Assembly (NCBI RefSeq): GCF_024580145.1
Contig: NZ_JANINI010000001.1
Location: 306,741-370,740 of the forward strand
Source of the DNA: Methyloversatilis sp. XJ19-49
Lineage (GTDB): Bacteria; Pseudomonadota; Gammaproteobacteria; Burkholderiales; Rhodocyclaceae
Direction of reading: 5' to 3'
Length of the DNA: 64,000 nt
The translations under genes were made by a program, and so were the position numbers. A model generated the notes under the pieces. It did no database searches, was not told the origin of the DNA, and worked only from the letters and a program-made list of their open reading frames with translations. This document shows, piece after piece, positions 1 to 8,867 of the stretch (its first letter is position 1; the number at the start of each line of letters is the position of its first letter).

Positions 1-613
1 CGGCGTCGAACATGGCCTGGCCTTCAGGCAGCAGTTCGCCGGCCACCTTCATCAGCGCATCGAGCCCGTCGCCACGCTGGGCGCTGACCGGCAGGATGGC
101 GTGGAAGTCGTGCAGCTTCGCAATGCGTTCGACGAAGGGCAGCAGCTTTGCGCGATCACCCGCCTTGTCGGTCTTGTTCAGCAGCAGCAGCACCGGCCGG
201 TCTTTCGGCAGCAGCGCAATCACTTCCTGATCGGCTTCGGTCAGCTTGCCTGCTTCGATGACGAACACGATCACGTCGACGTCGGCCAGCGCCTGTGTCA
301 CCGAGCGGTTCATCACGCGGTTGAGCGCATTGCGGTGTTTCGTCTGGAAACCGGGCGTATCGACGAACACGAACTGACGGGCGTCACGGGTCAGCACGCC
401 GTGTATGCGGTGCCGCGTGGTCTGTGCCTTGGCCGAGGTGATACTCACTTTCTGGCCGATCAGACGGTTCATCAGCGTCGATTTGCCGACATTGGGTCGG
501 CCGACAATGGCAATGAAGCCACAGTGGGTGATCGGCGGAGTGGCCGGTTGCGCGGTCGGCAATGCATCGGGCGGCGTGTCCGGCAATTCGCTGTCCGCAA
601 TGGAATCGTTCAT
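1..613 (-). CDS. era: GTPase Era (C-terminus beyond window)
   Basis: Ribosome-associated GTPase acting in 16S rRNA maturation and 30S assembly. About 204 residues are visible, and the C-terminal KH domain lies before base 1. The G1 P-loop GRPNVGKST is at residues 39-47, followed by DTPG and NKTD. An extension of about 30 Pro/Ala-rich residues precedes the conserved GFIAIVGRP, longer than in the E. coli protein. The ATG overlaps the rnc stop as ATGA, so rnc and era are translationally coupled, as is common in proteobacteria. Confidence 0.96.
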   Translation of the reverse strand, partial: MNDSIADSELPDTPPDALPTAQPATPPITHCGFIAIVGRPNVGKSTLMNRLIGQKVSITSAKAQTTRHRIHGVLTRDARQFVFVDTPGFQTKHRNALNRVMNRSVTQALADVDVIVFVIEAGKLTEADQEVIALLPKDRPVLLLLNKTDKAGDRAKLLPFVERIAKLHDFHAILPVSAQRGDGLDALMKVAGELLPEGQAMFDA

Positions 614-1287
614 GTCTGTCCCTGCAGTTGTTCGAGCGCGCGCGATGCGGCGGCCTGTTCGGCGGTGCGCCGGTTGCTGCCTTCGCCTTCGGTCGCGAGG
701 CCCAGCGCCTCGACGCGGCAGCGCGCGCGGAAGGCCTGGGCATGTGCCGCACCCGTCACGGCGCTGATTTCATAGACCGGAAGCGGCTTGTGTCGTGCCT
801 GCAGCCATTCCTGCAGTGCGGTTTTCGGGTCGCGCGAATCGAGGTCAGGGTTCAGACCGGTCAGACGCGCGCCGAACAGCCGCTCGACCGTCTGCCGCGC
901 CGCGCCATACCCGGCTTCGATGAACACTGCGCCGATCAGCGCTTCGAGTGCGTCGGCGAGGATGGATGGCCGGGAGCGGCCACCGGTCTTCACCTCGCCC
1001 TCTCCAAGCCTCAGTGCGCTGCCGAGATCGAGTTCGCACGCCATGTCGGCCAGCGTGTCCTGCTTGACCAGATTGGCACGCAGACGGGACAGCACGCCTT
1101 CCGGAAGCTCCGGGAAGCGCTCGCACAGCAGATCGGACGCGATGCAGTCGAGCACCGCGTCGCCGAGGAACTCGAACCGTTCGTTGTGCGTAGCGGAAAA
1201 ACTGCGATGGGTCAGCGCCTGGGTCAGCAAGTGCTTCGATTCGAAGACGTGGCCGAGCCCCTGCTCGATCTGCCCGGCGGAGGTCAC
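610..1287 (-). CDS. rnc: Ribonuclease III
   Basis: Double-strand-specific endoribonuclease that processes rRNA precursors and regulatory duplexes. The 225-residue protein has the family signature NERFEFLGDAVLD near residue 37, the second acidic cluster DALEALIGAVFIE, and a C-terminal dsRNA-binding domain (DPKTALQEWLQ ... AEQAAASRALEQL). The length is normal. It starts 4 nt after the DUF4845 stop and overlaps era by 4 nt, so it belongs to the lepA-lepB-DUF4845-rnc-era operon. Confidence 0.98.
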   Translation of the reverse strand: MTSAGQIEQGLGHVFESKHLLTQALTHRSFSATHNERFEFLGDAVLDCIASDLLCERFPELPEGVLSRLRANLVKQDTLADMACELDLGSALRLGEGEVKTGGRSRPSILADALEALIGAVFIEAGYGAARQTVERLFGARLTGLNPDLDSRDPKTALQEWLQARHKPLPVYEISAVTGAAHAQAFRARCRVEALGLATEGEGSNRRTAEQAAASRALEQLQGQT

Positions 1288-1291
1288 GACG

Positions 1292-1657
1292 TCAGTTCGG
1301 CCCGGTGGCCGACCCTTCGAATTCGAACAGGATGCTTACAGGGCCGAACATGTGCACCTTGCGGTCATAGGCAAACGAGACCTCGACGCCGTTCGAGTCC
1401 TTGATGATGTCGAGATCCGCCGGCGTGACGCTGGACATCTCGTCCATGATGGATCGCTTGGCGAAGGCGTTGCGGTAGTCAGCCACCGTGCCGTTCTTGA
1501 TCTCGCCGTTTTTCACGATGGCATTCACGTTCTTCAGGATGGTGTAGTACTCGATGACCGCCGGAATCGTCTTCATGCCGAGCACCAGAACGATGCCGAT
1601 GACGCCGGCAACGAACAGGAATCCCACCAGACTCAGACCGGATTGCTTGCGCAGCAT
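1292..1657 (-). CDS. DUF4845 single-pass membrane protein
   Basis: A 121-residue protein with one N-terminal membrane segment (about residues 8-28, LSLVGFLFVAGVIGIVLVLG) after a short basic stretch, resembling a type IV pilin-like leader. A small soluble domain follows. It matches the DUF4845 family, which in betaproteobacteria sits between lepB and rnc; the function is unknown. A strong Shine-Dalgarno (GAGGAG) precedes the ATG. Its constant position suggests a link to secretion or RNA processing, but nothing in the sequence shows which. Confidence 0.88.
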   Translation of the reverse strand: MLRKQSGLSLVGFLFVAGVIGIVLVLGMKTIPAVIEYYTILKNVNAIVKNGEIKNGTVADYRNAFAKRSIMDEMSSVTPADLDIIKDSNGVEVSFAYDRKVHMFGPVSILFEFEGSATGPN

Positions 1658-1683
1658 CTGTTGCTCCTCATGATGCGATCAAA

Positions 1684-2496
1684 CTACCTGAAGCTGCCGA
1701 TACGGCCGAAATCGATGCCTTTCGGCGGCAGGATGGTGTCCGCGTGGAACCAGATGAAAAAAGCCTTGCCCACGATGTTCTTGTCCGGCACGAAACCCCA
1801 GATGCGGCTGTCGGCACTCTGGTCACGATTGTCTCCCAGCACCAGATAGTGGCCAGCCGGCACTTCGCAGCGCACACCCTCGCGATTGTAGACGCAGTTT
1901 TCGCGCCCCGGAAAATCGAGTGCGGTCGGAATGTCGGCCCGCGCATCGCGGTCGTTCAGGATGTGGTGCTGCACGTCACCCAGGGTTTCGCTGAAGCGAC
2001 TGGAGTAGTAGGCGCGCTCGCTGTGGAAATAGTCTTCCGCAGGTTGCAGCGGGACTTCGACACCGTTGATGGTCAGCCGCTTGTTCTGATAGGCCACAGT
2101 ATCGCCGGGCAGGCCGACCACGCGCTTTATGTAATCGACAGACGGATCAGCCGGGTAGCGGAACACCATCACATCCCCGCGCTGCGGATCATTCATCGGA
2201 ATGATCTTGTCGTGCAGCACCGGCAGACGCACGCCGTAGGTGAATTTGTTCACCAGGATGAAATCTCCTATCAGCAGCGTCGGAATCATCGATCCGGACG
2301 GTATGCGGAACGGCTCGACGACAAAACTTCGCAGCCCGAACACGACGATGATGACGGGGAAGAAGCTTGCGCCGTATTCAACCCACCAGGGGTCCGGCGC
2401 ACCGGCCGGCCGCTTGCGCGCGAACACCATGCGGTCCAGGCCCCACAGGATGCCGGTCACCACGCAAAGCACGAAAAGGATGAGTGCGAAATTCAA
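1684..2496 (-). CDS. lepB: Signal peptidase I
   Basis: Inner-membrane serine endopeptidase that removes signal peptides from Sec and Tat exported proteins. The protein has 270 residues with two N-terminal membrane segments (about 2-21 and 44-60). The Ser/Lys dyad is visible: Ser69 in PSGSM and Lys124 in YIKRVVGLPGD. The C-terminal GDNRDQSADSR box is intact. It lies 18 nt downstream of lepA, the classical lepA-lepB order. Confidence 0.98.
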   Translation of the reverse strand: MNFALILFVLCVVTGILWGLDRMVFARKRPAGAPDPWWVEYGASFFPVIIVVFGLRSFVVEPFRIPSGSMIPTLLIGDFILVNKFTYGVRLPVLHDKIIPMNDPQRGDVMVFRYPADPSVDYIKRVVGLPGDTVAYQNKRLTINGVEVPLQPAEDYFHSERAYYSSRFSETLGDVQHHILNDRDARADIPTALDFPGRENCVYNREGVRCEVPAGHYLVLGDNRDQSADSRIWGFVPDKNIVGKAFFIWFHADTILPPKGIDFGRIGSFR

Positions 2497-2514
2497 GATT
2501 CGGATCCAGTCTTT

Positions 2515-4308
2515 TTATTTGTCGTCGACGCGCAGTACGGCGAGGAACGCCTCCTGCGGTATTTCGACGTTGCCTACCTGTTTCATGCGTTTCTTGCCGG
2601 CCTTCTGCTTTTCGAGCAGCTTCTTCTTGCGTGAAATATCGCCGCCGTAGCACTTGGCCAGCACGTTCTTGCGCAACGCCTTGATCGTTTCGCGCGCAAT
2701 GATGTGCACCCCGATCGCCGCCTGCACGGGCACGTCGAACATCTGGCGCGGAATCAGCTCGCGCATCTTGGCCGCCACTTCGCGGCCGCGGTATTGCGCG
2801 TTGGCCCGGTGCACGATGACTGACAGGGCATCGACCTTTTCGCCGGCGACCATGATGTCGAGCTTCACCACGTCCGCTGCGCGGTATTCCTTGAATTCGT
2901 AGTCTAGCGAAGCGTAACCGCGCGACACCGATTTGAGCTTGTCGAAGAAATCGAACACCACCTCGGCCATCGGCAGGTCGTAGGTGAGCTGCACCTGACG
3001 GCCGTGATACAGCATGTTCACCTGCTGCCCGCGCTTCTGCTCGCACAGCGTGATCACCGCACCCAGATATTCCTGCGGCAGGAAGATGACCGCCTTGATG
3101 ATGGGCTCGCGGATCTCCGACATCTTCGATACTTCGGGCAGCTTGGCCGGATTCTCGACCATGACGATGCTGCCGTCGTTCATCAGCACCTCGTACACCA
3201 CGGTCGGCGCCGTGGTGATGAGATCCATGTCGAATTCGCGTTCCAGCCGCTCCTGCACGATTTCCATGTGCAGCATGCCGAGAAAGCCGCAGCGGAAACC
3301 GAAACCCAGTGCCTGCGACACTTCCGGCTCGTACTGCAGAGATGCATCATTCAGCTTGAGCTTCTCGAGCGACTCGCGCAGTTGGTCGTACTCGCTGGCT
3401 TCCACCGGGTACAGTCCGGCAAACACCTGCGGCTTGATTTCCTTGAAGCCGGGGAGCGGCTCGGGCGCACGGTGATCCGCCAGCGTGATGGTGTCGCCGA
3501 CCTTGGCTGCCTTCAGTTCCTTCAGGCCGCAGATGACGAAACCGACCTCACCCGCCGACAGGCTTTCGCGCGACAGGGACTTGGGCGTGAACACGCCGAC
3601 CTGATCGACCTGGTACTGCGCCCCGGTCGACATGAACAACATCCGGTCCTTGGGTTTCAATGCACCATCGACCACGCGCACCAGCATGACGACGCCGACG
3701 TAGTTGTCGAACCAGGAATCGATGATCAGAGCCTTCAGCGGCCCCGCCGGATCACCCTTGGGCGGCGGGATGCGCACGACGATCATTTCGAGGATGTCGT
3801 CGATGCCCAGGCCGGTCTTGGCGGAACACTGGATCGCATCGGTTGCATCGATGCCGATGACGTCCTCGATCTCCTGGCGCGCATTCTCAGGATCCGCCTG
3901 CGGCAGATCGATCTTGTTCAGCACCGGCACCACTTCCACGCCCAGGTCAAGCGCGGTGTAGCAGTTGGCGACCGTCTGCGCCTCGACGCCCTGCGACGCA
4001 TCGACCACCAGCAGCGCGCCTTCGCAGGCGGACAGCGAACGGCTCACTTCATAGGAGAAGTCGACATGGCCCGGGGTGTCGATCAGGTTGAACTGATAGA
4101 TCTGACCGTCGTTGGCCTTGTAACGCAGGGCCGCGGTCTGCGCCTTGATCGTGATGCCGCGTTCGCGCTCCAGATCCATCGAATCAAGGACCTGCGCCTC
4201 CATTTCGCGGTCGGACAGGCCGCCGCAGCGCTGGATCAGACGGTCGGCCAGCGTGGACTTGCCGTGGTCGATGTGGGCAATGATGGAAAAGTTTCGGATG
4301 TGCTGCAT
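2515..4308 (-). CDS. lepA: Elongation factor 4 (LepA)
   Basis: Ribosomal GTPase of the translation-factor family that acts on stalled or misordered ribosomes. The protein has 597 residues. The P-loop is in AHIDHGKST near the N-terminus, DTPGHVDF and NKIDLPQAD follow, and the LepA-specific C-terminal domain is present. An in-frame ATG 45 nt upstream was rejected: it lies within the transcription terminator of the preceding operon, and [18 protein letters not shown] matches the normal family N-terminus. Confidence 0.98.
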   Translation of the reverse strand: MQHIRNFSIIAHIDHGKSTLADRLIQRCGGLSDREMEAQVLDSMDLERERGITIKAQTAALRYKANDGQIYQFNLIDTPGHVDFSYEVSRSLSACEGALLVVDASQGVEAQTVANCYTALDLGVEVVPVLNKIDLPQADPENARQEIEDVIGIDATDAIQCSAKTGLGIDDILEMIVVRIPPPKGDPAGPLKALIIDSWFDNYVGVVMLVRVVDGALKPKDRMLFMSTGAQYQVDQVGVFTPKSLSRESLSAGEVGFVICGLKELKAAKVGDTITLADHRAPEPLPGFKEIKPQVFAGLYPVEASEYDQLRESLEKLKLNDASLQYEPEVSQALGFGFRCGFLGMLHMEIVQERLEREFDMDLITTAPTVVYEVLMNDGSIVMVENPAKLPEVSKMSEIREPIIKAVIFLPQEYLGAVITLCEQKRGQQVNMLYHGRQVQLTYDLPMAEVVFDFFDKLKSVSRGYASLDYEFKEYRAADVVKLDIMVAGEKVDALSVIVHRANAQYRGREVAAKMRELIPRQMFDVPVQAAIGVHIIARETIKALRKNVLAKCYGGDISRKKKLLEKQKAGKKRMKQVGNVEIPQEAFLAVLRVDDK

Positions 4309-4330
4309 CGTCAGATTGGAAACAGGAATG

Positions 4331-4357
4331 AAAAAGGGTGCCCTTGGCGGCACCCTT
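4331..4357 (-). terminator. Intrinsic terminator of the sigma-E operon
   Basis: Read on the minus strand, a 9-bp stem (AAGGGTGCC / GGCACCCTT) with a 6-nt loop is followed directly by five T residues. It sits between the glutaredoxin stop (4382) and the lepA ATG (4308), so it should end transcription of rpoE-rseA-mucB-rseC-mucD-grx and leave lepA to its own promoter. Confidence 0.85.
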
Positions 4358-4381
4358 GTCTGGTCAGCCGGACCGACGAGA

Positions 4382-4645
4382 TCAAGCCCGCGATTCTAGC
4401 AGATAGGCCTGCACCGCCTGCGGATCAAGCCGGTGACGGCACAGTTCGCGCTCGCCGGCGCACAGCACCGGGATGTGTTCGCCATAGGAGGCTTCGAATT
4501 CCGGGTGCTCGTCGATGTCGACTTCGCGCACTTCGACGCCAAGCGGCGCGATCATCGGTGTCAGCTGCTCGAGCAGATCGTCGCACAGATGACACCAGCG
4601 ACGCAGATAGAGCGTCAGCGCCGGCGCATGTGGCGGCAGATTCAC
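4382..4645 (-). CDS. Glutaredoxin-like thioredoxin-fold protein
   Basis: An 87-residue protein of the DUF836/glutaredoxin-like family with a thioredoxin fold. The redox motif CHLC is near residues 16-19 ([15 protein letters not shown]), the cis-Pro is in HIPVL, and [14 protein letters not shown] is conserved. The start is GTG, overlapping the mucD stop as GTGA, so translation is coupled. Position at the end of the sigma-E operon suggests a thiol-disulfide role in envelope stress; no partner is shown. A terminator follows 24 nt downstream. Confidence 0.88.
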   Translation of the reverse strand: MNLPPHAPALTLYLRRWCHLCDDLLEQLTPMIAPLGVEVREVDIDEHPEFEASYGEHIPVLCAGERELCRHRLDPQAVQAYLLESRA

Positions 4646-6096
4646 TTCTCCGCGTCCTGACCGTTCGGCACGCGCAGTGTCAGGAAGGTCTGGTTGGTGC
4701 CCCGCCGGACCAGAACGGTCAGGCCGATCTTCGGTTCCATGCCGGACAGGATGCTGTTGAACTGGTCCAGCGTGGACACGGGCGTCTGCTTGCCACGCGC
4801 AATGACGGCAAGGATGACGTCGCCGATGCGCAGGTCCGACCGGACGCCGCCAGTGATGTTTTCCACCCGCAGGCCACCTTCGATCTGCATGCCGCGCCGC
4901 TGCTGCGGCGTCACTTCGGACAGCACCAGACCCAGGCGGTTGGACTGCGGTGCCGCTTCCGGAGCACCGCCGCCACGGCGGCTGCGTCGCGGATCGGCCT
5001 GATCGTCGTTCAGTTCGGCTACCGTGACCGCGATGTCGCTCGTGGCGCCATTGCGCCACACCTGGGCGATCGACGATGCGCCCGGCTTGGTACCGCCGAC
5101 CAGTCGCGGCAGATCTCCCGATCCTTCCACCGGTTTGCCGTCGAAACGCAGGATGACATCCCCCGGCACGATACCGGCGACTTCGGCCGGGCCACGCGGT
5201 TCGACAGAACTGACCAGCGCGCCTTCCGGCCGCTTCATGCCGAAGGAATCCGCGAGTTCCTTTGTCACCTCCTGGATCACGACGCCGATGCGCCCGCGCT
5301 GCACGCGCCCGTTGGTACGCAGTTGCGACTGGATGTCCATCGCGACGTCGATCGGGATCGCAAACGACAGCCCCATGAAACCACCGTTGCGGCTGTATAT
5401 CTGGGAGTTGATGCCGACCACTTCGCCGCGCAGGTTGAAAAGCGGACCGCCGGAATTGCCCGGGTTGATCGCCACATCGGTCTGGATGAACGGCACGAAA
5501 TTTTCCTGCGGCAGCGAGCGCCCCTTGGCCGACACGATGCCGGCCGTGACCGAACTTTCGAAGCCGAACGGCGAACCGATGGCCACCACCCACTCGCCGA
5601 CGCGCAGCTTGGCTGCGTCGCCGAATTTCACCATTGGCAGACCCGTAGCGTCGATCTTCAGCACCGCAATGTCGGTGCGCTTGTCGGCGCCAACCACACG
5701 CGCCTTGAATTCGCGCTTGTCGCTGAGCTTGACGGTGATTTCCTCCGCTTCATCAACGACATGCGCATTGGTCAGCAGGTAGCCGTCGGCCGACACGATG
5801 AAGCCCGATCCCAGCGAGCGCGCATCCGGTGATCCCGGGCCGCCAGGTTGCTGCGGCACAAAGCGACGGAAGAAATCGTACATCGGGTCATTTTCGTCCA
5901 TGCCGGGCGGCATCTGCGGCATGGCGCGCGTGCTGACCTTCTGCGTCGTGCTGATGTTCACGACCGCCTGCCCCTGCCGCTCGACCAGCTCGGAAAAATC
6001 CGGCAACTGGCGCGGTGCGGGTGGCTGCGTCGGCGCCGCAGCCGTGACAAACGTCGTGACGAAACTCAGGAACAACGCGGCAATGAATGCTTTCAT
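4642..6096 (-). CDS. mucD: Periplasmic serine protease/chaperone MucD (DegP/HtrA family)
   Basis: Periplasmic trypsin-like protease that degrades misfolded envelope proteins. The 484-residue protein has an N-terminal signal peptide (MKAFIAALFLSFVTTFVTAA), the triad His112 (AHVVD), Asp142 (RTDIAVL) and Ser215 (GNSGGPL), and two C-terminal PDZ domains (about 265-360 and 395-475). The ATG at 6096 is chosen because it opens the signal peptide and overlaps the rseC stop as ATGA. Under sigma-E control by operon membership. Confidence 0.97.
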   Translation of the reverse strand: MKAFIAALFLSFVTTFVTAAAPTQPPAPRQLPDFSELVERQGQAVVNISTTQKVSTRAMPQMPPGMDENDPMYDFFRRFVPQQPGGPGSPDARSLGSGFIVSADGYLLTNAHVVDEAEEITVKLSDKREFKARVVGADKRTDIAVLKIDATGLPMVKFGDAAKLRVGEWVVAIGSPFGFESSVTAGIVSAKGRSLPQENFVPFIQTDVAINPGNSGGPLFNLRGEVVGINSQIYSRNGGFMGLSFAIPIDVAMDIQSQLRTNGRVQRGRIGVVIQEVTKELADSFGMKRPEGALVSSVEPRGPAEVAGIVPGDVILRFDGKPVEGSGDLPRLVGGTKPGASSIAQVWRNGATSDIAVTVAELNDDQADPRRSRRGGGAPEAAPQSNRLGLVLSEVTPQQRRGMQIEGGLRVENITGGVRSDLRIGDVILAVIARGKQTPVSTLDQFNSILSGMEPKIGLTVLVRRGTNQTFLTLRVPNGQDAEK

Positions 6097-6521
6097 GATT
6101 CCGGACGGGTTCGGGTTTGCGGAACGGCACGGATCGCCGGCAGCAGCTCGGCACGCGGTTGCACACGTCGAAGCCACAACACGGATGCTGCAAGGCCGGT
6201 AACGGCACCGGCTGCAACCGCCAGATCCGAACTACCGACGACGACGCGCGCAAGCAGCGCACCGGCGAACATAGCGGCGAGACCGACGCCATAGGTCATC
6301 AGCGCGGCGACCAGCGGGGCATTTTGCGGAACCGAAACCTCGACACGGTCGCCTTCTGCAACCGCGTGCGATATCGGAATCACGTAGGTGGTCGGACGGG
6401 CTGAACAGGCCTGAGCGCAGCCACCGACATCGTTGCAGCGGCCGCAGCCGCTGCTGCGCACGACGTCCACCCAGGCAAGGCGACCGGCGACGCGTCGCAC
6501 CCGACCCTGCCGGATGTCCAT
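6093..6521 (-). CDS. rseC: SoxR-reducing system protein RseC/MucC
   Basis: Inner-membrane protein of the sigma-E operon. The protein has 142 residues. A Cys-rich cytoplasmic segment (CGRCNDVGGCAQAC, about residues 26-39) resembles the family cluster motif. Two adjacent membrane segments follow (about 70-90 and 97-115). The start overlaps the mucB stop by one base (TGATG) and the stop overlaps mucD, giving a tightly coupled unit. RseC proteins modulate sigma-E and SoxR reduction in other bacteria; that role here is inferred. Confidence 0.92.
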   Translation of the reverse strand: MDIRQGRVRRVAGRLAWVDVVRSSGCGRCNDVGGCAQACSARPTTYVIPISHAVAEGDRVEVSVPQNAPLVAALMTYGVGLAAMFAGALLARVVVGSSDLAVAAGAVTGLAASVLWLRRVQPRAELLPAIRAVPQTRTRPES

Positions 6522-7489
6522 CAGCGCTTCTGCTCCACGCCCTCGACCATGCGCAGCAAGCTGTGCGGTGGCACTTCGCCGAGTGCGGTGACGATGAAGT
6601 TGCCCACCCGGCGCTTGAACACGTTCACCGCGCCGTGCTTCATCGGTCCGATGAAGTTGCCGTCTTCCTTGCGGAACGGTTCGATGAACACCGATATCGC
6701 AGCGAGGCCGTCAGAAAACACCATGTGCACCATGTCCGGACGGTCCGGGCCGAGCGAGCGGCGCATGCCGGCAATCTGCCGGAACCCCGGCACCGGTGCG
6801 CTGGCCACCCAGCCGACATCCACATTCTGACCTGTGGTCGTGCTGGCGGAATGTACCGCCCAGCCCTCCGACATCGCCGCCATGCGCGATCGGACATCCT
6901 CGCGGCTGAGCGGAAGCCCTATTTCAAGTTGTGCGAAAGCAAACTGCTCGATCGCCTCGCCGCGTTCATTGACCATGCGCGCCTTGAGCAGCAGGCCAGT
7001 CTGCGCCTCGATCCAGAACACGTATCCAAAACGGAAACCATCCTTGGGTTCAAGCAACACTGAATGCGTCTCGAACCCTGCTACCCGGCCGGGCGCTCCG
7101 CGCTTGATTGCGTAAAACTCGCTCAGCGCGTTGATCGATTCCGGAAGCAGCGACGGGAAAGTCTTGCGCGAACCCCGCCGGTCTTCGATGACGATCTTTT
7201 CTTTCGGCAGGTAGCAGCGCACCTCGTCGTTGATGCGCACGACCTCCCGCGGACTGCCGTCGAGTACCTCGAGACGTTCGATGGAACTGCCGTCCGCGTC
7301 GACATAATGCGCAATGCGGGACGTTTCGACGTTGGCACCGCTTTGGTATACGAAGGTGCCTGCGTAGGACATGTTCTGCGAGGCGGTGACCGCCCGGCTC
7401 AACATGGAAAGCGCTTCAGCCTGGCTCTGCGCCCAAGCGACCGGCCCGCCGATCAGGGCAGCCAGCAAGCAGACTGCGCGGAAGATCAT
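6521..7489 (-). CDS. mucB: Sigma-E regulatory protein MucB/RseB
   Basis: Periplasmic sensor that binds the anti-sigma factor RseA and protects it from proteolysis until envelope stress. The 322-residue protein has a signal peptide (MIFRAVCLLAALIGGPVAWAQ), the LolA-like N-terminal domain (MSYAGTFVYQSG ... ) and the C-terminal MucB domain. Its start overlaps the rseA stop (ATGA). The gene order rseA-mucB-rseC-mucD is typical of beta- and gammaproteobacteria. Confidence 0.96.
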   Translation of the reverse strand: MIFRAVCLLAALIGGPVAWAQSQAEALSMLSRAVTASQNMSYAGTFVYQSGANVETSRIAHYVDADGSSIERLEVLDGSPREVVRINDEVRCYLPKEKIVIEDRRGSRKTFPSLLPESINALSEFYAIKRGAPGRVAGFETHSVLLEPKDGFRFGYVFWIEAQTGLLLKARMVNERGEAIEQFAFAQLEIGLPLSREDVRSRMAAMSEGWAVHSASTTTGQNVDVGWVASAPVPGFRQIAGMRRSLGPDRPDMVHMVFSDGLAAISVFIEPFRKEDGNFIGPMKHGAVNVFKRRVGNFIVTALGEVPPHSLLRMVEGVEQKR

Positions 7490-8010
7490 CGACGGTCGTC
7501 GGCCGAAACATCCGAAACACCGCGTGCGTAGAGCGCAACGCCCTGCATGCTCCCGGTAGGCGAGTAGCCGTGGTGTGCGACAACATAGGCACGCAAAGGT
7601 GCGTCATTGCTGACAACGGCAGCCCGTACCTGCGGCGTGTAACCCACCGCCGGGGTGGTGGCCGCCATCTGCACCGGAGCACCGGCCGGCATCAGGTCGA
7701 GCCCCAGCCAGGACACGAGTGCGACGCCGGAAACGGCGGCGGCTGCGGACATCCACATGCGCCTGGGGCTGGCCGCCGCCGATCGACGCATGACTGGAGC
7801 CAGCACCGTCGGCTCGTCGTCAAGTCTACTCATGACCGACGCCGTGAACGTCGCGCCAAGTCCGATGTCTCCACGCAGGGCGTCTCCGACTGCAACCTGC
7901 AACGCAAATTCGTCGCGCAGGTCACCGTCTGCATGCAGGCGATCGAGCACCTGCTGGGCCTGTCGTTCTTCGAGTTCGTTGTCGATCAACGCGCTCAGAT
8001 TTTCTTTCAT
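7486..8010 (-). CDS. rseA: Anti-sigma-E factor RseA
   Basis: Single-pass inner-membrane anti-sigma factor that holds RpoE inactive. The 174-residue protein begins MKENLSALIDNELEE, typical of the RseA N-terminal sigma-binding domain. A membrane segment lies near residues 94-114 (MWMSAAAAVSGVALVSWLGL) with a periplasmic tail. The ATG at 8010 is preferred over an upstream in-frame GTG (8022) because it has an AGAGGTGG Shine-Dalgarno formed by the end of rpoE and avoids overlap. Confidence 0.95.
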   Translation of the reverse strand: MKENLSALIDNELEERQAQQVLDRLHADGDLRDEFALQVAVGDALRGDIGLGATFTASVMSRLDDEPTVLAPVMRRSAAASPRRMWMSAAAAVSGVALVSWLGLDLMPAGAPVQMAATTPAVGYTPQVRAAVVSNDAPLRAYVVAHHGYSPTGSMQGVALYARGVSDVSADDRR

Positions 8011-8015
8011 GGGTC

Positions 8016-8615
8016 TTACCACCTCTTGTCAGGTGCCGTGTCGAGCAACGGCCGCAGTTTTTCCGATATCGCCTCGCGAGCGCGGAAAATACGCGAACGC
8101 ACGGTCCCGATAGGGCAGTCCATCACGGTCGCAATTTCTTCGTATGCCATGCCTTCGAGTTCGCGCAGCATGATCGCGGTGCGCAATTCCTCCGGCAAAG
8201 CGTCCATCGCAGCATTCACTGTTTCGCCGATCTGCTTGGTCAGCAGCAGACGTTCCGGTGTGTTGATGTCGCGCAGATTATCGCTGTCGTCAAAGTTTTC
8301 AGCTTCTTCCGAATCGAATTCAGTGCTTGTCGGCGCACGTCGCCCCTGCGATACGAGATAGTTCTTCGCAGTATTCACGCCGATCCGGTACAGCCACGTG
8401 TAGAACGCGCTTTCGCCGCGAAACGACGGCAGTGCGCGGTAAGCCTTGATGAAGGCTTCCTGCGCGACGTCCTCCACCTCGGCCGGGTCACGTATGAGTC
8501 TGGAAAGCAGTCGGCCGAGCTTCCGCTGGTACTTGGTGACAAGCAGGCCGAAGGCCTGCTTGTCACCACGCTGCGCCCGCTCGACCAGCAACTGGTCAAC
8601 TTCTCGCTCGCTCAT
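8016..8615 (-). CDS. rpoE: RNA polymerase sigma factor RpoE
   Basis: Extracytoplasmic-function sigma factor directing the envelope stress response. The protein has 199 residues, the family length, starting MSEREVDQLLVERAQRGDKQAF. Region 2 includes DVAQEAFIKAYRALPSFRGES and region 4 includes MAYEEIATVMDCPIGTVRSRIFRAREA. An in-frame ATG at 8729 would add 38 residues not seen in the family and was not used. It heads the operon and is divergent from nadB. Confidence 0.97.
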   Translation of the reverse strand: MSEREVDQLLVERAQRGDKQAFGLLVTKYQRKLGRLLSRLIRDPAEVEDVAQEAFIKAYRALPSFRGESAFYTWLYRIGVNTAKNYLVSQGRRAPTSTEFDSEEAENFDDSDNLRDINTPERLLLTKQIGETVNAAMDALPEELRTAIMLRELEGMAYEEIATVMDCPIGTVRSRIFRAREAISEKLRPLLDTAPDKRW

Positions 8616-8670
8616 CTGTGCGGTTGCTTTGCCCGGATCTTTCACCGGTACGGCATTTGAACTGGCGCGC

Positions 8671-8696
8671 AGTATATCCGAGCGCTCAGGCCTGAG
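8671..8696 (-). promoter_or_regulatory. rpoE upstream region: TATACT box and 12-bp palindrome
   Basis: The minus strand shows a TATACT hexamer (8671-8676) about 55 nt before the rpoE ATG, with no good -35 hexamer. Immediately upstream is the perfect palindrome CTCAGGCCTGAG (8685-8696), which could be an operator between the divergent rpoE and nadB genes. No clear sigma-E type GGAACTT box was found. This is a weak call from sequence alone. Confidence 0.3.
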
Positions 8697-8813
8697 TACT
8701 GCTTGAAGGGGAGTAAGGGTCGCGTCCATGCTGCAACAGACCGGGGCGTCCCCACAAAGTTCATCCGGTCAATGACGGGCAATGCAAAAGTTTGCGGTCG
8801 AGCGCAGAAAAGC

Positions 8814-8840
8814 TTGCCGGGCGGCGCGCTGCGATATAGT
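8814..8840 (+). promoter_or_regulatory. Possible nadB promoter
   Basis: TTGCCG (8814-8819) and TATAGT (8835-8840) are separated by 15 nt, ending 27 nt before the nadB start. The spacing is shorter than the usual 16-18 nt, so this is tentative. Confidence 0.3.
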
Positions 8841-8867
8841 GCGCGCTTTATCGAACGGCTCTTTCCC

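Noticed and set aside
4309..4353. Longer lepA start
   Set aside because: It begins inside the terminator of the sigma-E operon and adds residues not seen in LepA.
3004..5832. 942-residue plus-strand open frame
   Set aside because: Antisense shadow of lepA, the glutaredoxin gene and mucD, all with clear motifs; its product is His/Arg/Gln-rich without any domain.
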